This document shows positions 47,090-59,682 of a stretch of 64,000 nt of DNA, in pieces. The position numbers and the translations under genes were made by a program. The notes beneath the pieces are model-generated. The model did not search any database. It worked only from the letters and a program-made list of their open reading frames with translations, and had not been told where the DNA came from. Position 1 is the first letter of the stretch, and each line of letters opens with the position of its first letter. The stretch comes from Sipunculus nudus (Eukaryota; Annelida; Sipuncula; Golfingiida; Sipunculidae): the NCBI GenBank assembly GCA_026874595.1, contig CM049316.1, forward strand, positions 75,118,676-75,182,675, in the 5' to 3' direction.

Positions 47090-48524
47090 TGCAGAGGGTC
47101 CTTATCATGAATCAGCCATTCTTCGCCGGATTCAATGTATTCAAGGGATTTTTAGCTATCCTAGAAAAAATATGAAGCCCCCCACTCGCAGTTTTCTGTA
47201 CTAAAATAGGTGACGTATATTCCATTTCTCTGAACCTACAAAGAGGGATTCCAGTTATATCCTAAGAACTAGTCATTGGCATGAAGTTGTACAAGGAAAC
47301 AGTTTTCTGTACAGAACGATTAACATAATCAGATATATCTACAAAGAAATTAACACCCCCGTACTTGTCTTATATAACATGCGTTTCCTTTTCCGTCTTC
47401 TCGAGCATAAAAGAGGCACAGCACACTTCCTGACATGGAGCTCCAGTGGCCTGATTCAGTAGGAAACCATACATACAGTACTCTGTCATGTCAAAACGAT
47501 TATGACCTCCTCCAAAAAACAATTAGCTGAAGAATTGTTCATGCTGCACGACTTCCCCAGAATGCATGTGTATTTTCTTCTCGTCTTTGATGCACAACAG
47601 CACGCCTCCTCCATACGATTTCCTAAATACATACACATTCGTTTCTCTAATACCCTATAAGATGAACCTATCTAGAGACATTCTATCATTCTCATCTGCT
47701 TACAACCACTTGTTCGAAAAGTGACGATAGACAGTGCACTCCCCCAGTCCTCTGCATATAATAATCTCTTAATCCGTTTGATCCATAGTTCTCTCCTAAT
47801 TTTGTTTTATTTCGTCCAAATCCATGAAGCGTCTCGGTAACACTTACCAGCCACGTCTTCGTGAAGGAGGTAATAAAGTTTTAACTTGTTCAATATAAGG
47901 GGGTTCATCAGTGCTTCCTGTAAGCCTACAGATTAAAAAAAAATCGTTCCATTTCTAGAAAAAATATGTTGTGCCAAACCCTCGAATGGTCGCATTTGAA
48001 CATGTGGTGGAACTTCTTCAGTGTTCTTGATCTCGTCATAAAATCGACTTAGCATGTTTACTTGTTCTATATAAATTCTTCACATCATATAACTCGGGCA
48101 GTGACCACTTCCACATTGAGATCCTGAGTGTCATATACTGGCTGAAGAAACTGACACATGCTTCAATTAGTTCTTCAAGTTGGTAATATTTAAAGCGTTC
48201 AGCATTTCTGTCAGAAAATCCTCGCTCAGTTCAACTTCAACACCATATACATATAATCCATGACGAAACTTAGAGGCACAGAGAAGGAAAAATGAACGTG
48301 ACATGTCAACTTCGTTCTCTTTAAAATCGCCACATAGAAGCCTGTCAAAGTAGTCTGAAACCGCTGCCAATACACATCGATGGGCAGACACTATTCCATT
48401 TTCTACTTTAAACTTGACGTCACAGAACCTGTCAATCATTCGCTGTGACTGTAATGTTGAAACTATCGATAGCTAAGACTTAATTAACGTTCCTTTTTCT
48501 AGATAATCAATGGTGCTGATTGAT
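47090..48524 (-). pseudogene. Kelch-like relic: nearly full length
   Basis: The acceptor (gtatttttcag) before 48524 matches the main copy's acceptor. A 90-codon frame (48167-48439) keeps BTB: FCDVKFKVENGIVSAHRCVL, DYFDRLLCGDFKENEVDM, ELSEDFLTEMLNA. Past a frameshift it reads WSLPELYDVKNLYR; TTA (Leu) stands where the main copy has TAA. Further down, CMYGFLLNQATGAP and a METLEKTEKET-like segment parallel CIYNYLFNQANRNP and LEKKKETF. Many stops and shifts make it a clear pseudogene. Because the intron acceptor is conserved, it arose by DNA duplication, not retroposition. Confidence 0.8.
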
Positions 48525-49697
48525 CTGAAAAATACAACCAAATGTTAAACTTTTTAATTAATGTGATCCGTTGCTACTATTGTATGATGATATTAATAAA
48601 TATACTATTACTGAAAATTTCGGCTCGTGTTTAGTGCAAGTGTCATTGTCCTAACCATCTGTAAGGATCAAATAGACAATGGTTCCCTAATCACGATTAC
48701 GACTGAACAATTCAGGTCACATATAACCGCGATTCAGTGTATAAACATTCAATAATTGTACTGACAGTCACAAACGACTTTCACATAATTTCTGATTAAC
48801 CTGTGGTTATCCATAAGTTAACAATTAGATCCAATAACCCTATTGTTCAATCCCGTTAAAACACGTGGTAATAATTCAAGTAATAAGGGGAATTATCTTG
48901 CAAAAGATTGGGAAACAATGCAGTTTGACCGCTCATTTACGGCTGCAAAGAGTCGATAGTTGGAAACCCGTTGTATCCCGGGTCTTGTTTCATTCCCCTT
49001 TTCATTTGAAGCTCTAATATCCTCGGACAACATTTAGAAAAACTTCGTAATTGCCACTATTATATTTTATCTCAGGATTACTCAGGCACTAGTCTTTGAG
49101 CTCCAAAATTAGGAAAGCGGTGAGTATATAAATCAGCCTGACATCATAAATTTTTTACAGTCGACTTTCAATAGGAAAAACAGATACCCACATGACCCTA
49201 AAAAGGCTACACGCTTAAATTGTTAAACTCTTCTTTGATGTCATTCAACTATTATTCATATGGCAAATTGCACTTTCCGGAATTGTGTATGATACCAATG
49301 ATATTATAAAACGATCTAACTTTTTAAAGTGTATATCATGCTAGACGTTTGACACACTGAATTTGTCTAAATAATGCGTTAGAATTTTATCTTCAATATA
49401 CTTAATACCATCAATTTTATCTCATACTCAAAATCTATCAAATATTTCACTACCAATCACGTTTACAATAGTTTTACAGATAAACTGATCAAACTAAATT
49501 CCCTTTAAAGCTAAAAATATCGCCCCGTATTCTTTCCAAGCAGGTCAGGTTTAAGCTCATTTATTGTTTAAACACTGCATTTTTTAAAGCCTACATTCCT
49601 AACAATATATTCGCTGTTAAGCCTCCTTCGTAAATGTTTGTATAATATGTGACATATTAGAATCTTCATGAGATCATCGTTAACACGATATCTGCAG
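48525..49697. other. No gene seen
   Basis: Upstream flank or intron of the kelch-like relic; no exon supported. Confidence 0.35.
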
Positions 49698-49790
49698 CCA
49701 AAGAGACCTGTCGTTCCCAGAATGGGACGTTGCCAGCCCCCAGGTCTGAAGCTGACCAGGACCTGCTCATCAAGACTATGGCAGACAGAG
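49698..49790 (+). CDS. Isolated C-type-lectin-like exon fragment
   Basis: Acceptor (gatatctgcag) ends at 49697 and donor (acagag then gtatat) follows 49790. The 93-bp exon is phase 1 at both ends and reads KETCRSQNGTLPAPRSEADQ then DLLIKTMADR. The C-x(3-4)-GTLP/A-x-x-x-S-E-x-x-x-x-L pattern is the first-helix region of C-type lectin-like domains. No partner exon was found within 1 kb. It may be a lone duplicated exon of the same general class as the gene at 61-64 kb. Confidence 0.55.
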
Positions 49791-50852
49791 GTATATATGT
49801 AACATGGCGGGGGGTCCGTCGTTTTACCTTAAAAAGCTGGAAATGGTAAGATGGTGAACATTACGGTAGCTGTCTGTTTGTGAGTAACAGTCAAAATAAT
49901 AATACTGAATATCCTAATTTAAGACATAAAAGTGCTTTTATACAAATGAGCATGTCATCACACATATACGCAGATTCGTGAGAAGACTATGACAATACCT
50001 TGGTTTGTATAAGGCTGTTCAGCGTCAGTTAACAATTATTACACTCAAGCCAGTCATGCCTGTTCTAACTATAGTATAATTAATGAAATTATGATATAGA
50101 TCAAGATTGAAACAACATGTTTAAATGTAACATGGTTCGCCCTTTCATTATACAGTTAGATTTTTTTGGTATATTACGAAACCATCAAGAGAGTATAGTA
50201 TGTAGATCTGACTTTAATGTTCTAAGTTGATACATAAATGTACCCATCTTTATCTTGCAAAATTCAATACAAAATATCATGGTGAAAGCAAAAATGTAGC
50301 TTGATCCGTGGTAATTGCTGAAAACCAATAGTTTATCTTTGTCTGTAAAACTGAGTGTCAAAGATTACAGAGTCTCCAGACTAGGTAAAGGGTTTCGGCC
50401 GATTATGCCAACAATTGATTTCAAAAAAATTATTCTGTCACAACAAAAAGAAATCGCCTATCTTGATTTGACAGAAAGATTATTCCTTTCCATCTTCATT
50501 TAGAGCTTTTGTTGCATTCTTTGGCTCTTATTATTTTGTTTATAAGGAAATATTACTTTATTAATCATACTAAACTAACAGTTATTTGCAGAAAGGCCTT
50601 CAGCTGTTCAATGTATAGTGATGTCCTAATGGCAGTAAGAGACGTCCTTTGTCAGCCTGAGCACCATTTATCATCGCCCCTTCCTGGAAACCCTTGATTA
50701 TATATCCCTTTGTCAAATGTTATGATGAAAACCCAAGGAAGGCTTGTTTAGTAATTATGTGGAAAAAATGGTATAGGTTATCTGTTGTCACGACTTAGAT
50801 CGCATTGCAGTTATTACACTAACCCAGTCAAACTAACCCGGTCAAATGAACG
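49791..50852. other. No gene seen
   Basis: Two adjoining 62-codon ORFs (50315-50503, 50509-50697) lack splice or family support. Confidence 0.3.
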
Positions 50853-50853
50853 T

Positions 50854-50909
<56 letters not shown>
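50853..50909. repeat. (CT)n(TA)n compound microsatellite
   Basis: About 17 CT units then about 11 TA units. Confidence 0.95.
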
Positions 50910-51149
50910 ACTAGTTATATAGTTAATGTGTACTTTAAGCCATCATATTACTATGCTGATGATTATTTGAGACATCTATCATATCTAACCGCAATAAATG
51001 CTAACCGCTGTCAGGATTGGATGGTGATAAGGGCGGGAGAAAAAAGTTAATGGAAATAGAAATAAAGAAATATGGCGATACGTAATTTACCATCCTTGTG
51101 GCGCAATCATATCAACACATTGTTGAATGAGCAGCCCAATGAAAATGCT

Positions 51150-51800
51150 TATGATGATTTTTTAAAATCTTGTATTGACAAAGAGGTTTCAGAAATATAA
51201 GATATAAATGATACTAATCTTCTTAATTATACAAGGTCTTAAGGACCCGACAGGTCTGTCAACTGCAACCAAATAATAAGGCACCTGGGTTGGATATAAT
51301 TTCCTGTGAACATATAACATATGGAGCCCCCTTCATATGTAAATATTCAGTAACTCTCTGAAAAACAGTTTTGTAATGATGATCTATTCCTGAATCATAT
51401 AACTTTGGAATTATGTCCATTGTGCAAAAATTAAAATAATGATACAGCACCTAGAAACATGTATAGTGGCATAAATCATGTGCCTATCCTAAACAAAGCC
51501 ATACGGTTACGACTGTAATATTTTGTATTAAACCATGGATTTCCTTATCGTCTACAAAAGTGTTGCGTACGGGTGGAAATTGCATTATAACGACTTTCAC
51601 TGTTCAAGAAAGTATGTATTAGCATAGTAGATTTGGTGGAAATTTTCATCAGTATATAAATAAAAAAAAGATGTAGGTATTCAGGTAAATGATCGAGATA
51701 TCAGTTGTCTAAGGTACGCTGATCACAATGTAATTTTTAGCGAATACGGTGTCATTTGATTTAATGACCAATAGAGCATATGAATATGATAAACTGTGGA
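51150..51800 (+). mobile_element. Non-LTR reverse-transcriptase relic (different family from the LINE at 1-2083)
   Basis: The plus frame near 51259 reads QPNNKAPGLDIISCEHITYG, the conserved K-x-x-KAPG-x-D block of reverse transcriptases. Near 51685 another frame reads GIQVNDRDISCLRYADHNVI, the motif around the catalytic YADD, here YADH, so a catalytic Asp is lost. Stops lie between. The NNKAPGLD wording suits Jockey/CR1-type LINEs more than the L1-type one at the left edge. Confidence 0.7.
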
Positions 51801-54800
51801 GGAAGTAAAATCTAAATGTTTACAGTTCGGGGAAACCGAAGCACAAAATGCCCTAGATAAAGATAACTCTGTTTATTGAAAATTCTTATAACACCTCCGT
51901 GAAGGATGTATGGACTTGTTTATCAACATCGTGTTTGTAACCACAACAATATTGACAGACAGAAACATGTAACCTATGGTAGTAGGTTGGATATATGTAA
52001 AGATAGAAAAGTCACTTGTTGCAAAACGTTATTTGCAAAGCTCTTGCTTATTTGACTTTTCGCATAATGCCCTTTGTTGAATTTGATTTGATTATTTTTT
52101 AGAGCCCCACAAATTGCTATAAACACAGCAAGCAGCCTGTGTGCGGGGATATCCACATTTTCTTGCCTATTTCTATAAAAGCTACAAAGGGTTGAACTTT
52201 AGTGTATAAAGCTCAGATAGGTGATTCGTCCCTCCTCAACTTTTATTGTTCTTCCAATTTAGGTACAGCAGAAACATCCAGAAAATGTAAAGCCGCTTAA
52301 GGTTCAATGGTCATTATAGGTTAGAGGGCAAATGATCTCCTTTTACTTTCATTAAATCTCTTGGAACGAATACGTATCTCAATCATGTTGCATGTTATAG
52401 AATTATGGTATAACGTATATACATTGAAGCAAAATCAATATACCAGATTAAGATTTTCCCCATAAAGGTTATTTTAGTTCTAAATATTAGAACCACGGGT
52501 AAAATTCCTGGTAGTATATATGGCCAGTATTCCATGCATTGGGAGAAGAGACAAAAGAGAAAGTTTACATTTGTGTCAATTGCTGTAATCAATCTTGTAT
52601 TTCTTAGGAATTATTTAACCTAAATTTCTATAAATGGAAACTATACTCCGTTCCACGACCCATGGTCCACCCGTTTCTTGCGAGAGAAAAAAAGTGAAGT
52701 TAGATATCATAAGAAATCTTACAAAATTGGGTAAAAGAAACATTCGCCTAATTTTCCATCAAACATATAAAACTGTACCTGGCATGTTGTTTTCCCAAAC
52801 GATTTTTTTTTCTTAATTGTGAGAATCTGTCTACAAATATTGCGACAGTTTCTCCAAGAGGCGCTTGTAAACAAAGGGACAAGGACAGTGCCCTGGATTG
52901 GCTCGAAGAGTCCATTTTACTAGAAGACCTGAAATGGTTCATGTTTTTTTCCTGTGCTGTGGTGACATATCGTGTTGTTTACCGTGTTGATCGTAATTCA
53001 TAATTGATCTACACAATAATAAATCGAATTTATAATGCTAGGTTATGTCGAGTTCATGTTTTCTGGTACATTAATAGTTTGAAGTTCGTAATGCTTATCG
53101 GTTTAATGCTGATGATGATTGACGACCTGTGTAGTAGCGACCGGGACTGACGGCATACAGAGATACATACAAAATACATACATTTTACTGGCCCTTACAG
53201 GATTACCCAGCATTATAAACCAGACCAATCATAAATTTCTGATCAGGAAATTTCCTCATAATATTTGTCTTTGAAGCTGCTGAATTGCCCTAGAACAGAA
53301 TTTCTCAATCATTTAATAATTTATCAATCGCCTGCATACTCGAATGCTCTCTGAAGACCTCACGCAAAACACGAAAATTAATGTCTTTAAAAACTAATAT
53401 CTTAAAAAAATATACCTATCATAAACCTTATTTGTAATATATTACCTGTTTTTTTTTTATTTCTTTGGTGGTTTAGATCCTTTTTAATTGAAAAATCTTG
53501 TTAAATTTCATATTTTGTGCAATGATAATCTGAATGTGAGCATGTTATAACTATCAACAAAAATAACAAATAAACCAAATACACAATGTAATACACACTT
53601 CTGTGAAAAAAAACAGATTACATTTTTCTGAATGAAACCATAACACGAAATATTACTCAACTAAATATATAAAAATCAGTGTCACAAGAATCCCCTTTAA
53701 ACAACTTTAGATGTTGGACTTTGAACTTACTACCAGTCCCAAAAAACAGCGTAGCGGGTCGTGTAATACACGGGTATTTGTGAATATGGATGTGTGAGTT
53801 TCGATAAAATTTGTGGCAGGATCAACCATTGGCCGACCAAAGGAAGCAAAATATAATTATGATGCGAATTTGTAAAACAATAATCTAGCCAAATTCGTGA
53901 ATATAATATTCTCACTTGTTTGTGGCCGCATATTTAACAACTTCTTCGATATCAGATAAAAAGTGGTGAGATAAGGCACTATCAACTTCAATTTGCAGGA
54001 GTAGGTCATCCAGTCATAATAGAAAAACCATAGGATAATTATTTTTTTAACAAAGTAAACAATTTCTTCGGTGTACCTATTGGATCAAGCCCTATCATAG
54101 GTTGAGTACCTTGATCACACATAGCACACGTAAGCCTGCAATCATGAGTCCACATTACGTCAGGCGAGCAACTATATACGGTTCAAATCATGAACAAACA
54201 CTTGGTAAAGGATTTTCCTTTGAGAGGTCTAAAAGAATATTCCAAGTAAATTCAGACACTTAAATTCCCGATTTGGTTCCTAGATGTTAGGTTTGGTGCC
54301 GACTTATTCGATCCATGTTAAATAAATTAATAAGTTTCGTTTGTTATAATATGGTGTTTTTTACATTTTTACTTATATTTATTTTTTAGGTGTTTATACA
54401 AATGTTTCTGTCTGTATGATTCTTTCATTAGTAATGTTATCTACTTTGATATATGCTATTAAACAATGCTAATAGAGCAAGTATTTTAAAAAGACCTCTG
54501 CACCCTCTTGCCACACAGGCATGAAATGCAGCCATGATTGTTTGATGTTTCTACCTGTCAGTGTATGTTTCAGGTAACCCTGATTTAATTTCAAAACCAA
54601 GAAATAGTATTATGACAGAGTCGTTCTTTTGGAAATAACTGTGTCACTGTAGAAATATTTTACCCTTTTCTGTGAATGCCGATATCGTCCAGGTGTTATT
54701 ATTCTATTTTTTCCTATTCCGATTAATAACGATCAACGTTCACAATAATTGTCCGACGGTAGCTTAGAACATATTAAATTCATAATCTGAAGCAAGACTA

Positions 54801-55789
54801 TTTGTATTATCTTTTCTGTTGACGAAACTTATTATATGTGTGATGATGAAAGGCTAAGTTTCTACGTTTAAGTATTTCCCCCCTTTGAGATGCTAGTAAT
54901 ATTATTTACAATTTGAATAACGTGGCTAGTTCTGGTAATATCTGACTAAACTAATGAACATTTAATCTGCCCTTAGAAATTAAACACACGTAGTTATCAA
55001 CTTCAGAAGACTTGCTTAGCTTTTTTTATAATTTAAACTACAAAAATTGGCTCTCCTTTACTAAGTCTTACCTGTACAATGTATGTATTAACAATCACTG
55101 GCTTGGCATATTTTCCCACTTATAAAAATATGTAAAATAAAAGGTTTTTGGAGGCAATCAGTGCTGTAAATGGACGTTGCAACAATTTATGCAATAATTT
55201 TATTTTTCCCGGTCGATGTTTAAATCAAACATGAAATTGCAATGTCAATACAACCATCATTTATGGGAAAAATATTGTATATTGATTTTGAATGTTGAAA
55301 TAATTGTGTAATAGATTCAATGTTGAGTTTGCAACATTCCGAGTTCAGTAACGGTTCAACTAGACTGACTTATAGTTGAGCGGTGGAGCTGATAGTCTTG
55401 AAATGGACACTCCGTTAGGATTTCTTAACTTTATATCTTACATTGTTTAAGGAAAAATAAGTCAAATAGGTTGTTTTCTTCACAGTTGGTTTTGCGTTTC
55501 AATTGGTTTTATAGAATTCGTTGTTGGCCCTAGGGAATGTTTTGGTCGATCGGCCTGACATAATACATATTCATCCTCCTTGGGTAGATGACATGTGGTG
55601 CCACATACAATGAGGTATTCGTAAAATACAAACGTTTATCTTAGTGGTTCAATGTAATGGCCTGAAATGGGTATGTTTATCCACCTTGCATGGCTTTCTA
55701 CAACAATAAAGACAGGTAGAATTGTATAATCTTAAATAGATTTATGTATTTATCCCATGGTTGTCTGACGTATTTGAAATATCAAATAA
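51801..55789. other. No gene seen
   Basis: About 4 kb of AT-rich DNA. Small ORFs of 60-65 codons occur on both strands without splice, motif or codon evidence. Confidence 0.4.
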
Positions 55790-56300
55790 ATAATGTGCGA
55801 CAGTTTGCGACACAGAAGCCAGCACAAATTAAACCTCTGCGCAATATTCGACGGTATACATCTTGCCCCAATGTTCAATCCATCTGCGACAGTGACAATG
55901 CTCGAAAGTTAGCCATGCACTCAAGTCGGCATACAACAAAAAACACCAACGGTGCAACAATGTGCGAAGGTTCATTTCAATACATATCCTACAACTACGA
56001 CAATGTGTGACAATAAGTTACATATCAAGTTAGCACGCTGCAGTCCACGCCGTCGCAGGAACAATTTGTCACAGTTTTCAACAGACGCCCGAACTAATAC
56101 CCTCCCCCGGCACGACAATGTGCCTAGTTAAGCTACATCTCAAGCCACCATGCGACAGTTCACACCTCCGCAGCGACAATTTATTAGCAATATGCAACAC
56201 ACACACCCAATAGAGATTCTACCCGTGCGACAGTAAGCCACATGATAAGCCACCATGTTACAGTTTACACAGCCGCTGCAACTGACACCCCTGTACATAT
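55790..56300 (+). repeat. ~105-bp satellite block, left arm
   Basis: Tandem degenerate units with tgcgacagtttgcgacac, agctacatctcaagccacca, tgcgacagttcacacctccg and cgcagcgacaat. Unit spacing is about 105 bp (measured between the two ccaccatg...acagt motifs). The right arm (57640-58670) has the same consensus on the opposite strand. The 88-codon ORF at 55744 is repeat translation. Confidence 0.75.
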
Positions 56301-57639
56301 TCAACCTTAACCAACAATGTAAGCCGGTTACCTGTTTGTGCGCATGCACATTAGCTCAGTTTGGACACCGAAAATAGAATAAAATGAGCTACTCTCTAAA
56401 GTCAGCATACAACAATGCACACCTTAGTCGCTAAAATCTCTATATAAGTATTCCCAGCATGTTGTTTAGAGAGATGGGGAATGTCATATTATCAAGTGAA
56501 AATGCTAATATATCATTTTTCAAAATGTTTTGGAACTAGCTTCATTAGTTCATCATCAAGTTTTAGCAGTCAGATATCTCACGAATGTAATTTTAACGCT
56601 TATATAGGTGGTCCTTTTATTGGAAATGTTCCTTTTTGGTTATGTTGTCACTTGTGCCATTCATGTTGTGCCATTATTGCATGTGGATTTTCTTACTGAA
56701 GTTCCATAGGTTGAGAACCTAGTGTAGATTTCTCATTATACCCTATCTGTTTGTTTAGTCTTCCAAAAATATCTACTTCTGAAATAGAAACACCTATTGC
56801 TCCAAAAAAACCGATACAGAAGCTGACCAGAATCCTGAAATGTCTTTTATATAATTCAGAAATTGTATACATCAAACGTAATTATTTATTTATCTAATTA
56901 CAAACAGAAGTAATTCAACAACATGTGTTATGAAATCCTGGTCATTAATATGTAGATCACTAACCACAGCTGTTTAAATCCTTATTTCAGGGCAGATATG
57001 AGAAAGCGTTAGAGTATAGGATTAATGCGTATTTTGGAACCGTTTTCATGATACATGCTATCTTCTTAGTACGGAGAAGTATTGCACGCAATCTTGAGGG
57101 CTCCAGTGTGTTACAGTTTTAAAAATGATACGTCTGGGCAAACATTCCGTAAACTAAAGCGATAAGTGATTAATGAGTGATTAAAAGGATGAGATAACTT
57201 CAAATCCCATGCAAAAAGTTATGAATGTATTGGGTAGACATTGTGGGAAACATCTTAATTAGACCCTAGCACTGGTGCACAATGTCCTTCTAGTGGCGTA
57301 TTCGAGAGGTTAGTTTAAGCTTCGCACAACTGCGCAGTAGCCAAGAGGTGGTACCTAGATATGAATCAGTCGACGAAGTCCGAGTAGTAAGTCCAGTAAC
57401 AGTGGCTGCGGATGATCCAAAGTACAGCTCATGTGACTGCACCCGTTTACTGAAAGCAGATTCTCTTTAAAGGAGATGATGCTACATGCTCAGGAAGTCC
57501 GTGCAACACAACCCACATTCCGATTAAGATTTATTTTTTTAACGGAAAAATGCGCTACATCAAATCGACCAGTCGTTTACGCCTAATATAGGAAGCACCC
57601 TGAAGTAAGTGATTAGATTTTTTGGATGGAGAGGGCGGA
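56301..57639. other. Spacer between the two inverted satellite arms
   Basis: 1.3 kb of mostly single-copy AT-rich DNA. A TATA-like ctatataagtattcc lies near 56439. The ORF at 56481-56699 starts MSYYQVKMLIYHFSKCFGTS and has no known family. No transposase motif seen. Confidence 0.4.
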
Positions 57640-58670
57640 AGTGATTTCAAACTTTGATCATTGTCGGTGCAAAGATGTCGACTATTGTATGTTGATTTGA
57701 GATGTAGCTTACGACCGCACATATTCTTAGAGGTATAACATGCAGCGGGTTTTTAATCGCAAACTATCAAACATAGTCGCTGCGACGGTGTGGATTATTA
57801 CATGTTGACTAAAGATGTAACTTACAGTTTCATATTTTTGCAGAGGTAGGTTATATAATTACTTGGATTTCTGTCGCTGGGACGGTTTGGAAGCTTACCG
57901 TCGCACGAAATGGGTACGAAATGCGTCAGGCTTTGTGTCGGAAACCATGGCAGGTTGGTGCATGTAAATGTAAGTGTATAATTCTCTGCCGCACATTGTC
58001 CCTAACGAATAGGGATTAGACACAGGGACATGATGCCAACCGTTTTACATTGTCGGAGAGATAGGACGTACTGCGTCGCCAACCCTAGAACGTTGTGGTT
58101 GCGACGGCGTTGAATGTCGTATAGTGTTTGGAAGTTGCATATCTTCGTAGATTATTGCGGAGGTAGGATGTGTACTAGGGGCTTTGTGTTTCGTAAACTT
58201 TCGCACATTATCGCTGCGATGGTTGGACTGTCTTATTAGGGCTTGAGAAATTAGCTTACAGACACACAATTTCTGGGACATGTGCCACAAACTTTCACTC
58301 ACTGCCGCCGTGACACTGGAAAGTCACATGCTGTCTTGCGGGTCTAGCTCATTGTAGCAGAGGTCTATTGTATATTCGAGAATGTAGCACATTTTCGCTA
58401 CGATGGAGTGGACTGTCACATTGTGGCTTGGCTTAGCTTAATTTCGCACGTTGTTGTATATATGTGATATATTCTGGGGGTTGTATCGCAAACTGCCGTA
58501 CATTGATACTTTGGATATGTCGGATGGTGGCCTCAAATGTTGCTAATTGTCCCACATTGGCGCAGAGGTAAGATTTCTACTTTAGAATGTGTCGTTGACT
58601 GTCGCACTTTGTCGCTTCGACGCTATAGACTGTCGCATGGTGGTTTAGGATATGTTATCATCTGTGTTAG
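57640..58670 (-). repeat. ~105-bp satellite block, right arm (inverted)
   Basis: About ten units carrying cgctgcgacggtgtggact, tggcttgagatgtagctta and gcacattgtcgcagaggta. The gtcgctgcgac core recurs near 57663, 57776, 57873, 58092, 58209, 58300, 58395 and 58610 (about 92-116 bp, or twice that). Orientation is opposite to 55790-56300. The 85-codon minus ORF at 58045-58302 is repeat translation. Confidence 0.8.
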
Positions 58671-59334
58671 CAGTCACCCCAAAACAAAATGTCAATTTAC
58701 ACCTTAATAAAAAGTGCATGGTCCCAAGTCATCTATTTAATCTATATGAATATCTTATATGTAAACTCTCCTGGTAAATTTAATAATGTTACATGAACTA
58801 AGCGTAGGATAACATCAGATAATAAATCCATGGGTTATAAGAGTTTGGCCATTACATGAAATCATGTTTCATCATCAAAATAGGTTATAGTACAAATTGG
58901 TGTACTTAATACATTAATTTGCAAATTAATACGTTTATTTGCATCATAATACTCAACTATGCCTCCATCTTTTTATACTTGTGGAACCACATGAATAATA
59001 TATGCACAAGGGTTTGCTTGACGTGAAATATTCAGCTCAATCACATCTCTACCTCCACTGGTATTTACAAAAGGTGTTTCACCGTCATCAATATGTTTGG
59101 TTGTCTTCCTATAATTGTTGGGTGCTTATATGTTTGTTTGCTCCATCTGACTACTTGTTCATATCAACGTATGTGTAAATGAACCACATATTGACTAAAA
59201 CCAAATGAACAAAACGGCAAAAAGAAGTGTATAAAGTCTGAGGTTAACAACTTTAAACATTTCCTGATCGACTGGAACCTTGCTGTGGGCCACTATTTGA
59301 GGAAGATGTTAGCCCAACTTCACTATTATTAGTT
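58671..59334. other. No gene seen
   Basis: AT-rich; may include decayed upstream parts of the recombinase relic. Confidence 0.35.
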
Positions 59335-59682
59335 TTGGTTTCAAATTGCGGGGTCTACATATCCATATGCATGGCTACAATCATTAATCAAATAAGCCAG
59401 TTTCTAAAAGATGACAGCCACAACATGTTCCAAACATTTAACGGCAAAGTGGACAACCTTGTTCCAACTTCCTTGTTTGATAAGCATATCCCCTTTTCAG
59501 GGGGCCTACTGGCACTGTTCAATGCATATTTATCAATTGACCTCCACTTTTGCAATTTAGATCAGAATAAGTTTAAAGGACATAGTTTCAGCAAAGGTGC
59601 TGCCACTGAAGCGGCTGTAGCAGGTAAATCTGAGGCCAAAATTCGACAGCTAGGCAGATGGAACTCTAATGCTTTTCATTAA
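59335..59682 (+). mobile_element. Tyrosine recombinase relic (DIRS/Crypton-like)
   Basis: A 115-codon frame ends FKGHSFSKGAATEAAVAGKS then EAKIRQLGRWNSNAFH and TAA. Metazoan tyrosine recombinases of DIRS/Ngaro and Crypton transposons share the pattern H-S-F-R-x-G-A-A-T-x-A-A-x-x-G-x-x-x-x-x-I-x-x-L-G-R-W-x-S-x-A-F, with the catalytic Tyr a few residues on (family knowledge). Here the second catalytic Arg is Ser (HSFS), and the TAA at 59680 falls where the Tyr-bearing segment should begin. The copy is inactive. The part before it (VPTSLFDKHIPFSGGLLALF) fits the preceding helices. No RT or other domain was found next to it. Confidence 0.65.

Noticed and set aside
55744-56010. 88-codon ORF
   Set aside because: Lies in the left satellite arm; its sequence is the repeat unit.
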